Origin: Bradyrhizobium betae
GTDB lineage: Bacteria; Pseudomonadota; Alphaproteobacteria; Rhizobiales; Xanthobacteraceae
Reading direction: 5' to 3'
DNA length: 64,000 bases
NCBI RefSeq assembly: GCF_008932115.1
Contig: NZ_CP044543.1
Location: 1,178,001 to 1,242,000 of the forward strand
Part shown: positions 34,111-41,917 of the stretch, piece after piece
Layout: the number at the start of each line of letters is the position of its first letter
Position numbering within the stretch: the stretch's first letter is position 1
Translations under genes and position numbers: made by a program
The notes under the pieces: generated by a model
Told to the model about the DNA's origin: nothing
Database searches by the model: none
What the model saw: only the letters and a program-made list of their open reading frames with translations

Positions 34111-34935
34111 CTACCGCTTATTCCAGTCGATAATTCGGCTGGCGTCACCATCGAACTCGAGGCTCGCGAACGCGCCGCCCTGATAGTGATCGCCGATCGG
34201 ATCGGGCTTCAGCTTGGCCTGCTCGGCCATGGCGTGCGCGACGTGATCCTCGGAGCGGCCCGTGGGGCGATAGCCGAACGCATAGGCGCGACTGTTGTCC
34301 CACCAGGCCCGCTCGTTCAGGGACACACCGTAGAACACCTCGAAATGGATGTCGGGATGCTCGAGCCCGATCTGGCAGAGTTGCACCAAATCCTCCGGCT
34401 TCAGCCACATCGCGATGCGACGATGGTCGAGCGGACGTTCGTCGCAATTGCCGATCCTGATGCAAGTCACCTTCAGCCCGTGCTTGTCGGCGTAGAGCGA
34501 ACCGACCGCCTCGCCGAACACCTTGCTGACGCCATAGCGGCCGTCGGGGCGCACGGTGACGTCGGTGCCGATCTTGTGGTGGCGCGGATAAAAGCCGACG
34601 ACGTGGTTGGACGAGGCGAACACCACGCGCTTGACGCCCTTGCGGTAGGCGGCCTCGAACAGATTGTAGCCGCCGATGATGTTGGCCTGGAGGATGTCGT
34701 CCCACGGGCCTTCGACCGAATAGCCGCCGAAATGGATGATGCCGTCGACGCCCTCGCAGAGCGCCTCGACCTGCGCGAGGTCGGACAGGTCCGCGACCTT
34801 GAACTGCTCGTTGGGGCCGAGGTCCTTGGGCTCGCGGATGTCGGAAAGGAGCAGGTCGGGATAGATCGGCGGCAGCAATTTGCGCAGGCGCGTTCCGATT
34901 CCGCCCGAAGCTCCCGTCATCAAGATGCGCGGCAT
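34111..34935 (-). CDS. Uronate dehydrogenase-like NAD-dependent SDR
   Basis: A 274-residue extended short-chain dehydrogenase. NAD site TGASGGIG (residues 7-14), Ser/Asn active-site segment FASSNHVVGFYPR, and catalytic YGVSK (Tyr134, Lys138). The segments DGIIHFGGYSVEGPWDDILQANIIGGYNLFEA and ERAWWDNSRAYAFGYRP match the bacterial uronate dehydrogenase group, which oxidises galacturonate or glucuronate to the aldaro-lactone. ATG 34935 is chosen. It is divergent from an SMP-30 lactonase gene that would hydrolyse such a lactone, which supports the assignment. Confidence 0.82.
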   Translation of the reverse strand: MPRILMTGASGGIGTRLRKLLPPIYPDLLLSDIREPKDLGPNEQFKVADLSDLAQVEALCEGVDGIIHFGGYSVEGPWDDILQANIIGGYNLFEAAYRKGVKRVVFASSNHVVGFYPRHHKIGTDVTVRPDGRYGVSKVFGEAVGSLYADKHGLKVTCIRIGNCDERPLDHRRIAMWLKPEDLVQLCQIGLEHPDIHFEVFYGVSLNERAWWDNSRAYAFGYRPTGRSEDHVAHAMAEQAKLKPDPIGDHYQGGAFASLEFDGDASRIIDWNKR

Positions 34936-35024
34936 GTCTTCCCTCGTCGTTGGTGACCGATTTGCCGTCACGTGTCTCCAATGATAGCAGCATTGTCCAG
35001 AGGGAACGAAACGAGAGAACCGAC

Positions 35025-36002
35025 ATGAATGAGGCATCGTCCCACACCCAGGAGCGGTCAGGCTGGCGGCCGGCGAGCTACTATCCCGATCCGGCCATTC
35101 ACGCGCTCGATCCCCGCTTCGAAAAATACTGGCTGAAACTGTCGGCGGTGGAGCGGCTGACGACCGGCCTGCGCTGGGCCGAGGGGCCGGTCTGGTTCGG
35201 CGACGGACGCTATCTCTTGTGCAGCGACATCTCGAACCAGCGCATCCTCAAATGGGAGGAGGAGACCGGCGCCGTGTCGGTTTTCCGCAAGCCCTCCAAT
35301 TTCGCCAATGGCAACACGCGCGACCGGCAGGGCCGACTCGTCACCTGCGAACACGGCGGGCGCCGCGTTACCCGCACCGAATACGACGGCAGCATCACCG
35401 TGCTGATGGACTCGTTCAATGGCAAGAAGCTCAACTCGCCGAACGACGTCGTGGTGAAATCCGACGGCGCGGTCTGGTTCACCGACCCCACCTTCGGCCT
35501 GCTCGGCAATTACGAGGGCTACAAGGCGGACTCAGAGATCGATCCGAATGTCTACCGGCTCGATCCCGCGACCGGCAAGGCGAGCATCGTCGCCGAAGGC
35601 GTGCTCGGGCCGAACGGGCTGTGCTTCTCGCCCGACGAGAAGATCTTGTACGTCGTGGAATCCCGCGGCGTACCGAACCGGAAAATCCTCGCCTATGACG
35701 TCTCGGCGGACGGCACCACCATCTCCAACAAGCGCGTCTTCATCGATGCAGGCCCCGGCACGCCGGACGGCATGCGCTGCGACATCGACGGCAATCTGTG
35801 GTGCGGCTGGGGCATGGGCGATCCCGAGCTCGACGGCGTCGTCGTGTTCGCCCCCGACGGAGTCATGATCGGCCGCATCGCGCTGCCCGAGCGCTGCGCC
35901 AATCTCTGCTTCGGCGGCGTCAAGCGCAACCGCCTGTTCATGGCGGCGAGCCAGTCGATCTACGCGCTGTATGTGAACACGCAGGGCGCGGTGGGGGGAT
36001 AG
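35025..36002 (+). CDS. SMP-30/gluconolactonase family lactonase
   Basis: A 325-residue six-bladed beta-propeller of the SMP-30/regucalcin/gluconolactonase family. Metal-site segments: LRWAEGPVWFGDGRYLLCSDI (Glu), NSPNDVVVKSDGAVWFTDPTFG (Asn/Asp), LGPNGLCFSPDEKILYV (Asn) and GTPDGMRCDIDGNLWCGWG (Asp). The cytoplasmic enzyme hydrolyses aldono- or aldaro-lactones. ATG 35025 has GAGAGA upstream. Divergence from uronate dehydrogenase suggests it acts on that enzyme's product. The 89-bp gap contains GTGAC-N9-GTCAC, a weak operator candidate. Confidence 0.9.
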   Translation: MNEASSHTQERSGWRPASYYPDPAIHALDPRFEKYWLKLSAVERLTTGLRWAEGPVWFGDGRYLLCSDISNQRILKWEEETGAVSVFRKPSNFANGNTRDRQGRLVTCEHGGRRVTRTEYDGSITVLMDSFNGKKLNSPNDVVVKSDGAVWFTDPTFGLLGNYEGYKADSEIDPNVYRLDPATGKASIVAEGVLGPNGLCFSPDEKILYVVESRGVPNRKILAYDVSADGTTISNKRVFIDAGPGTPDGMRCDIDGNLWCGWGMGDPELDGVVVFAPDGVMIGRIALPERCANLCFGGVKRNRLFMAASQSIYALYVNTQGAVGG

Positions 36003-36019
36003 GCGCAGGCTCTATCCTC

Positions 36020-36129
36020 CGTCATTCCGGGGCGCGCCGTCTTCGGCGCGAGCCCGGAATCCATCATGCGACGGAGTCTGTTGCCAAATGGATTCCGGGC
36101 TCATCGCTTCGCGATGCCCCGGAATGACG
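36020..36129. repeat. Large palindromic repeat, family C (copy 1)
   Basis: Outer arms CGTCATTCCGGGG / CCCCGGAATGACG enclose a GC hairpin (GCGCGCCGTCTTCGGCGCG), inner arms AGCCCGGAATCCAT / ATGGATTCCGGGCT and a third hairpin (CATCGCTTCGCGATG). A second copy is at 37781-37878; the two copies flank the aldehyde dehydrogenase gene. Confidence 0.88.
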
Positions 36130-36141
36130 ACGGAGCAAAAC

Positions 36142-36173
36142 AAAAACGCCGGAGCGATTTCCCGCCCCGGCGT
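36142..36173 (-). terminator. Rho-independent terminator of the aldehyde dehydrogenase gene
   Basis: On the minus strand, 22 bp after the stop at 36196, ACGCCGG and CCGGCGT form a stem followed by TTTTTGTTTTG. The loop is 18 nt and can pair further (GGGGCGGG / region). A-rich flanks on the other side may make it work in both directions. Confidence 0.8.
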
Positions 36174-36195
36174 CATTCTGTTTAGGCGATGAAAC

Positions 36196-37626
36196 TTACG
36201 CCGCGTTGAAGCCGGCGACCGCCTTCACTTCGAGGAAGTCCTCGAGGCCGTACTTGCCCCACTCGCGGCCGTTGCCCGACTGCTTGTAGCCGCCGAACGG
36301 CGCGCTCCGGTCGTTGGGCACGCCCTGGAGGTTGACGTTGCCCGCGCGTATCTGCCGTCCGACGCGCTTGGCGTCCTCGACCGAAGCGCCCGAGACATAG
36401 CCGGCGAGACCGTACGGCGTGTCGTTGGCGATATGCACGGCTTCGGCTTCGTCCTTGGCACCGATGATGGTCAGCACCGGTCCGAAGATTTCTTCGCGGG
36501 CGATCGTCATGTCAGGGGTGACGTCGGCGAAGATGGTCGGGCGAACGTAGAAGCCCTTGTTGACGCCCTCGGGCAGGCCCGGGCCGCCGGCAACGAGCGT
36601 CGCGCCCTCGTCGATGCCCTTCTTGATCAGGCCCTGGATCTTGTCCCACTGACCGCGGTTGACGACCGGGCCGATGGTGGTGCCTTCGGCGCGGGGATCA
36701 CCGGCCTTGGTCTTGTCGGCGACCGCCTTCGCGATCGCGGCGACTTCCTTCATCTTGGACAGCGGCACGATCATGCGCGAGGGCGCGTTGCAGGACTGGC
36801 CGGAGTTGTTGAACATGTGCATCACGCCGCCGGTCACCGCCTTCGTGAGGTCGGCACCTTCGAGGATGACGTTCGGCGACTTGCCGCCGAGCTCCTGGCT
36901 GACGCGCTTGACGGTCGGCGCCGCGCGCTTGGCAACGTCGATGCCGGCGCGGGTCGAGCCGGTGAACGAGATCATGTCGATGTCGGGGTGCTCGCTCATG
37001 GCGGCACCGACCTCGGGGCCGAGACCGTTGACGAGATTGAACACGCCCTTCGGCACGCCGGCTTCATGGAGGATTTCCGCGAAGATCAGCGCCGAGGTCG
37101 GGGTGAATTCCGACGGCTTCAGGATCATGGTGCAGCCGGCGGCGAGCGCGGGCGCGACCTTGCAGGCGATCTGGTTCAGCGGCCAGTTCCAGGGCGTGAT
37201 CATGCCGACCACGCCGATCGGCTCGCGCAGCACCATGGCGGTGCCGACGGGCTCCTCGAAATGATAGTTCTTGAGCACGTCGAGCGTGGTCATGAGATGG
37301 CCGAGGCCGGCGCCGGCCTGGAGCTTTTCGGCCATCGGCAGCGGGGCGCCCATCTCGTCGGACACGGCGGCGCCGATCTCCTTGAGACGGCCCTTGTAAA
37401 TTTCGATCACCTTGGTGAGCAGCGCAACGCGCTCTTCACGGCTGGTCTGGGAGAACGTCGCAAAGGCGCGCTTGGCGGCGGCGACGGCCTTGTCCACGTC
37501 AGCCTTGGAGCCCAGCGCAACCTCGTACATCGCCTCTTCCGTCGCGGGGTTCACCACGGCGGTGGACTTCTTGACGGCGGGATCGACCCAGGCGCCGTCG
37601 ATGTAGAATTGCATGCGATTGACCAT
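36196..37626 (-). CDS. NAD(P)-dependent aldehyde dehydrogenase
   Basis: A 476-residue enzyme of the ALDH superfamily. Landmarks in order: TPWNWPLNQIACKVAPAL (Asn for oxyanion stabilisation), KPSEFTP (cofactor Lys), FTGSTRAG, QELGGKSPN (general-base Glu), NNSGQSCNAPSR (nucleophile Cys) and EIFGPVL. ATG 37626 is used; ATG 37614 (MQFYID) is the alternative. It may oxidise a semialdehyde at the end of the adjacent sugar-acid pathway, as 2-oxoglutarate semialdehyde dehydrogenases do, but sequence alone does not fix the substrate. It is bracketed by two family C palindromes. Confidence 0.92.
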   Translation of the reverse strand: MVNRMQFYIDGAWVDPAVKKSTAVVNPATEEAMYEVALGSKADVDKAVAAAKRAFATFSQTSREERVALLTKVIEIYKGRLKEIGAAVSDEMGAPLPMAEKLQAGAGLGHLMTTLDVLKNYHFEEPVGTAMVLREPIGVVGMITPWNWPLNQIACKVAPALAAGCTMILKPSEFTPTSALIFAEILHEAGVPKGVFNLVNGLGPEVGAAMSEHPDIDMISFTGSTRAGIDVAKRAAPTVKRVSQELGGKSPNVILEGADLTKAVTGGVMHMFNNSGQSCNAPSRMIVPLSKMKEVAAIAKAVADKTKAGDPRAEGTTIGPVVNRGQWDKIQGLIKKGIDEGATLVAGGPGLPEGVNKGFYVRPTIFADVTPDMTIAREEIFGPVLTIIGAKDEAEAVHIANDTPYGLAGYVSGASVEDAKRVGRQIRAGNVNLQGVPNDRSAPFGGYKQSGNGREWGKYGLEDFLEVKAVAGFNAA

Positions 37627-37780
37627 CGTTAACCTCTTCTTGGGGGCATGGTGGGGGCGTTTCGGCAGGCATCCTTGCACGAAAGCGCCGGCAATTGAAC
37701 CCGCCATATGCGGGGCCAGCGTTGCGGCGGACGGGGCCTATATGAGCCGATGGCGGGAGGGTGGCAAGGCTCCCTCAGCC

Positions 37781-37878
37781 GTCATTCCGGGGCGCGCCCC
37801 TTGGCGCGGGCCGGAGTCCATAACCACGATCGGGAGTATGGATTCCGGGCTCGACGCTACGCGTCGCCCCGGAATGAC
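37781..37878. repeat. Large palindromic repeat, family C (copy 2)
   Basis: Outer arms GTCATTCCGGGG / CCCCGGAATGAC with inner arms GCCGGAGTCCATA / TATGGATTCCGGGC (one mismatch) and short side hairpins. It shares the plan of 36020-36129. It fills the gap (37627-37893) between the aldehyde dehydrogenase start and the AceE-like gene's stop. Confidence 0.86.
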
Positions 37879-37893
37879 AGCCAGTTACCTCGA

Positions 37894-40257
37894 CTACACC
37901 GCCATCTTGCGATGCACGATCGGCGCGCCAGCGGTGAGGCTTTCCGCCGCATCGATGATGGCGTTGGCGTCGATGCCGTAGTGGCGATAGAGGTCGGCGA
38001 TGGTGCCGGTCTGGCCGAACTGCTCGACGCCGAGCGCCTCGACGCGGTGGCCGCGGACGCTGCCGAGCCAGCCGAGCGTGGCCGGGTGGCCGTCGATCAC
38101 GGTCACGATGCCGCAGTCGCGCGGCAGCGGCGCCAGCAGTTTCTCGATATGGCTGAGATGCTGCACGCCGCGACGATCTCGCCGCAATTTCCGCGCGGCG
38201 GTCCAGCCCGCATGCAGGCGGTCGGCTGAGGTGATCGCGAGCAGACCGATGTCGCGCCGGCTCTCACCGATGAAGCCGGTCGCCTCGATCGCTTCGGGCG
38301 CGACCGCGCCGGTATAGGCGATCACGAGTTCGGCATTGGGGCCCGGCTTGCGCAGCCAATAGGCGCCGTCGGTGATGCCCTGCTCCAGTTCCGGCGTCAT
38401 GATGCGCTGCGCCTGCTCGATGCTGCGCGTCGACAGGCGCAGGTACACGGAACCGCCCTCGCCCGGATCGCGCTGCATGTGCTCGAAGCCCCACCCCATG
38501 ATCACGGCGAGCTCGTCGACGAAGGCCGGCTCGAACGAGGCGAGCCCGTCCTGCGCCATGCCGATCAGCGGCGTTGCGATCGACTGATGCGCGCCGCCTT
38601 CGGGCGCGAGCGTGATGCCGGATGGCGTCGCCGCCACCATGAAGCGGGCGTCCTGGTAACAGGCATAGTTCAGCGCATCGAGCCCGCGCTCGATGAAGGG
38701 ATCGTAGAGCGTGCCGACCGGCAGCAGCCGCTCGCCGTTGATCTGGTGCGACAGGCCGAGCGCCGAGAGCATGATGAACAAGTTCATCTCGGCGATGCCG
38801 AGCTCGAGATGCTGGCCCTTGGGCGAGAAGTCCCAGTTGAACGTGGATGGAATTTTCTCGCTGCGGAATAAATCCGCCTTCTCGCCGCGCGCGAACAGGC
38901 CGCGCCGGTTCACCCAGGGACCGAGATTGGTCGAGACGGTGACATCGGGCGAGGTCGTGACGATGCGCTGGGCGAGCTCGCTGTCGCCGCGGGCGATCTC
39001 GTTGAGCACGAGGCCGAAGCCCTGCTGGGTCGACATCTGCGGCGACGGCTTGAATGCGAGCTGCCGGGGGACCTCGACGACGGGCGCGGTGAGCCGGCGG
39101 CCATCCTGATTGAAAGGCACGCGCGCGAGGAAGGCGTCGAGTTCGGCAGCGTCCTGCGCCAGGCCCTCGTACTTGTCCCATTCGTGGCCGGGGCGGATGT
39201 TCTGGCTCTCGCGATATTTCTCCATCTGCGCGACCGTCATCAGGCCGGCGTGGTTGTCCTTGTGGCCCTGGAACGGCAGGCCGACGCCCTTGATGGTGTA
39301 GGCGATGAAGCAGACCGGGCGGTCGTGGTCGATGGATTCGAACGCGTCCAGCATGCTCGCCATGTCGTGGCCGCCGAGGTTCGACATCAGCGCCAGCAAC
39401 GCCTCGTCGCTGCGCTTGTCGATCAGTTTTGTAATTGGCCCCTGATCGCCGATCTCGTCGTGCAAATGCTTGCGGAAGGCCGCACCACCCTGGAAGCACA
39501 GTGCCGCATAGAGCGCGTTCGGACAATTGTCGATCCAGCGCTTCAGCGCCTCGCCGCCGGGCTCGGCGAATGCCTCGCGCATCAGGCGGCCGTACTTCAC
39601 GATGACCACGTCCCAGCCGAAGTTGCGGAACATGGTCTCGAACTTCTCCCAGAGACCTTCGCGCACGACGGCATCGAGCGACTGGCGGTTATAGTCGACC
39701 ACCCACCAGGTGTTGCGCAGGCCGTGCTTCCAGCCTTCCGCGAGCGCCTCGAAGATGTTGCCTTCGTCCATCTCGGCGTCGCCGACCAGCGCGATCATCC
39801 GCCCCTCGCGGCGGTCCGTCATCCAGCCATGCGCCTTGACGTAGTCCTGCACCAGCGAGGCGAACAGCGTCTGCGCGACGCCGAGGCCGACCGAGCCGGT
39901 GGAGAAGTCGACGTCGTCGACGTCCTTGGTACGCGAGGGATAGGACTGCGCGCCCTTGAAGCCGCGAAAGTTCTCCAGCTTCTCGCGGCTCTGCCGGTCG
40001 AACAGATACTGGATGGCGTGGAACACCGGGCTCGCATGCGGCTTCACCGCGACGCGATCCTCAGGCCTCAGCACGTGGAAGTACAGCGCCGACATGATGG
40101 TGGCCAGCGAGGCCGACGAGGCCTGGTGGCCACCGACCTTAAGGCCGTCCGAGTTCGGGCGGATGTGGTTGGCGTGGTGGATGGTCCATGACGACAACCA
40201 CAGCGCCTTGCGGGCCAGTGCTGTCAGGGTTTCAAGGCGAGCGGACTCAACGGGCAT
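37894..40257 (-). CDS. Homodimeric 2-oxoacid dehydrogenase E1-like/transketolase family (AceE/MdeB-like)
   Basis: A 787-residue ThDP enzyme with the domain order of AceE: an N-terminal ThDP domain with the motif GDAEMDEGN...DYN (residues 159-190), a middle pyrimidine domain with LGIAEMNLF (conserved Glu) and a C-terminal transketolase-like domain. It is about 100 residues shorter than AceE and lacks its E2-binding N-terminal tail as far as I can see. No E2 or E3 gene is nearby. The nearest named relative I know is MdeB of Pseudomonas putida, an E1-like protein beside an Lrp regulator; here too an Lrp gene is divergent. The 2-oxoacid substrate is open. Confidence 0.83.
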   Translation of the reverse strand: MPVESARLETLTALARKALWLSSWTIHHANHIRPNSDGLKVGGHQASSASLATIMSALYFHVLRPEDRVAVKPHASPVFHAIQYLFDRQSREKLENFRGFKGAQSYPSRTKDVDDVDFSTGSVGLGVAQTLFASLVQDYVKAHGWMTDRREGRMIALVGDAEMDEGNIFEALAEGWKHGLRNTWWVVDYNRQSLDAVVREGLWEKFETMFRNFGWDVVIVKYGRLMREAFAEPGGEALKRWIDNCPNALYAALCFQGGAAFRKHLHDEIGDQGPITKLIDKRSDEALLALMSNLGGHDMASMLDAFESIDHDRPVCFIAYTIKGVGLPFQGHKDNHAGLMTVAQMEKYRESQNIRPGHEWDKYEGLAQDAAELDAFLARVPFNQDGRRLTAPVVEVPRQLAFKPSPQMSTQQGFGLVLNEIARGDSELAQRIVTTSPDVTVSTNLGPWVNRRGLFARGEKADLFRSEKIPSTFNWDFSPKGQHLELGIAEMNLFIMLSALGLSHQINGERLLPVGTLYDPFIERGLDALNYACYQDARFMVAATPSGITLAPEGGAHQSIATPLIGMAQDGLASFEPAFVDELAVIMGWGFEHMQRDPGEGGSVYLRLSTRSIEQAQRIMTPELEQGITDGAYWLRKPGPNAELVIAYTGAVAPEAIEATGFIGESRRDIGLLAITSADRLHAGWTAARKLRRDRRGVQHLSHIEKLLAPLPRDCGIVTVIDGHPATLGWLGSVRGHRVEALGVEQFGQTGTIADLYRHYGIDANAIIDAAESLTAGAPIVHRKMAV

Positions 40258-40337
40258 GGCGATGCTCCGGAAAAATAAGGCCGATCATACCCCTGCGGGC
40301 CGCGCCAGATTTCTCAATTTTTCGCGTCATACCCTCG

Positions 40338-40351
40338 GATATTGGGATATC
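40338..40351. promoter_or_regulatory. Candidate Lrp operator between the AceE-like and lrp genes
   Basis: GATATTGGGATATC is a perfect inverted repeat (5-bp arms, 4-bp centre) in the AT-rich part of the 132-bp divergent region 40258-40389. Lrp/AsnC proteins bind AT-centred imperfect palindromes of about 15 bp, so it probably serves the adjacent regulator. Confidence 0.5.
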
Positions 40352-40389
40352 ATACTAAGGAGCGCCCATAAAATACAGGATTCATTCCA

Positions 40390-40851
40390 ATGCCCGAGCT
40401 CGACGCCATCGACCGCAAGATCCTCGGCTACCTCCAGAACGACAGCCGGCTGACCATGCAGGAGCTCGCCGACAAGGTCGGTCTCTCGGTCTCGCCCTGC
40501 CACCGCCGGGTCAAGCTGCTGGAGCAGCGCGGCGTCATCTCGCGCTACATCGCGACAGTCGACCAGAAGGCGCTGGGCCTGCATGTCAGTGTCTTCATCT
40601 CGATCAAGCTGGCGCGGCAGAAGGAGGAGGATCTCAACCGCTTCGCACGCGCGATCTCGAAATGGGACGAGGTGCTGGAATGCTATCTGATGACCGGCAA
40701 CCGCGATTATCTGTTGCGAGTCGTCGCGGCCGACCTCGCCTCCTACGAGACCTTCCTGAAGACCAAGCTGACCCGGCTCGATGGCATCGCCTCGATCGAG
40801 TCGAGCTTTGCGCTCAGCCAGGTGAAATACTCGATCGCGCTGCCGGTGTGA
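40390..40851 (+). CDS. Lrp/AsnC family transcriptional regulator
   Basis: A 153-residue regulator. Helix-turn-helix: LDAIDRKILGYLQNDSRLTMQELADKVGLSVSPCHRRVKLLEQRGVI. The C-terminal RAM ligand-binding domain has the usual ECYLMTGNRDYLLRVVAADLASYETFL. Such proteins sense amino acids or 2-oxoacids. Divergence from the E1-like gene suggests it controls that gene in response to its amino-acid source, as MdeR does for mdeAB. A polyphosphate kinase gene follows after 90 bp and probably has its own start signals. Confidence 0.93.
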   Translation: MPELDAIDRKILGYLQNDSRLTMQELADKVGLSVSPCHRRVKLLEQRGVISRYIATVDQKALGLHVSVFISIKLARQKEEDLNRFARAISKWDEVLECYLMTGNRDYLLRVVAADLASYETFLKTKLTRLDGIASIESSFALSQVKYSIALPV

Positions 40852-40941
40852 TGGCCCCGCCCGCCCACTGGTGTCACATGGACGCAATAAACCCCGCCGA
40901 TGGTCGTGCGCGACAGGCATCCAAGCTCCCGAGAAGGACCC

Positions 40942-41862
40942 ATGACCGCAGCCGACCGCACCTCTGAAGCCGCCATGCGCGAGCGCATCATCCGCGAGAT
41001 GGCCGACGATCTCGACGAGGAGTTGGAGATGGAGCTGGATGATGCCCGTCTCGACGAGTTGCTGGACGAAAGCGGCACGCTGGGCCCGACGGTCGATCGC
41101 AAGCTCTATTTCCGGGAACTGCTTCGGCTCCAGGGTGAGTTGGTGAAACTTCAGGACTGGGTGCAGAGCGAGAAGAAGAAAGTCGTCGTGCTGTTCGAGG
41201 GCCGCGACTCCGCCGGCAAGGGCGGCGTCATCAAGCGCATCACCCAGCGGCTCAATCCCCGCATCTGCCGCGTCGCCGCGCTTCCGGCGCCGAGCGAGCG
41301 CGAGCGCACGCAATGGTACTTCCAGCGCTACGTCTCGCACCTGCCGGCCGGCGGCGAGATCGTGCTGTTCGACCGCAGCTGGTACAACCGCGCCGGCGTC
41401 GAGCGCGTGATGGGCTTCTGCTCCGAGGACGAGTACCAGGAGTTCTTCAAGACGGTGCCGGAGTTCGAGCGGATGCTGATCCGCTCCGGCATCATCCTGG
41501 TCAAATACTGGTTCTCGATCACCGACGACGAGCAGCAGTTCCGCTTCAGCATGCGCATCAGGGACCCGCTCAAGCAATGGAAGCTGAGTCCGATGGACGT
41601 CGAGTCGCGCAGCCGCTGGGAGGCCTACACCAAGGCCAAGGAGACGATGCTGGAGCACACCCACCTGCCGGACTCGCCGTGGTGGATCGTCGACGCCGTG
41701 GACAAGAAGCGCGCCCGGCTCAACTGCATCGCGCATCTCTTGACCCAGATGCCGTACCAAGAGGTCGCACGCGTGCCGGTGGTGCTGCCGCCGCGCGTCC
41801 GCAATCCCGACTATCACCGCGGCCCGATCCCGCCGGAGATGTACGTGCCTGCGAAATACTGA
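40942..41862 (+). CDS. ppk2: Polyphosphate kinase 2
   Basis: A 306-residue PPK2-family kinase that transfers phosphate between polyphosphate and nucleotides. The P-loop is FEGRDSAGKGG (Walker A, about residues 86-95), followed by the lid region RTQWYFQRYVSHLPAGGE and Walker B-like VLFDRSWYNRAGVERVMGF. The family ending HRGPIPPEMYVPAKY is complete. An acidic N-terminal extension (DDLDEELEMELDDARLDELLDE) precedes the core. ATG 40942 has GAGAAGGA at the right distance. It is monocistronic, ending before a palindrome shared with the convergent alcohol dehydrogenase gene. Confidence 0.95.
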   Translation: MTAADRTSEAAMRERIIREMADDLDEELEMELDDARLDELLDESGTLGPTVDRKLYFRELLRLQGELVKLQDWVQSEKKKVVVLFEGRDSAGKGGVIKRITQRLNPRICRVAALPAPSERERTQWYFQRYVSHLPAGGEIVLFDRSWYNRAGVERVMGFCSEDEYQEFFKTVPEFERMLIRSGIILVKYWFSITDDEQQFRFSMRIRDPLKQWKLSPMDVESRSRWEAYTKAKETMLEHTHLPDSPWWIVDAVDKKRARLNCIAHLLTQMPYQEVARVPVVLPPRVRNPDYHRGPIPPEMYVPAKY

Positions 41863-41870
41863 AAAGGTCT

Positions 41871-41908
41871 CGTAGGGTGGGTTACGCCTTCGGCTAACCC
41901 ACCCTACG
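41871..41908. repeat. Palindrome between ppk2 and alcohol dehydrogenase, likely bidirectional terminator
   Basis: Arms CGTAGGGTGGGTTA / TAACCCACCCTACG form a perfect 14-bp stem with loop CGCCTTCGGC, between two convergent stops (41862 and 41918). Very similar GTAGGGTGGGTTA palindromes recur between genes in many proteobacteria. There is no T run, so terminator function is inferred. Confidence 0.8.
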
Positions 41909-41917
41909 AAGTGAAAA

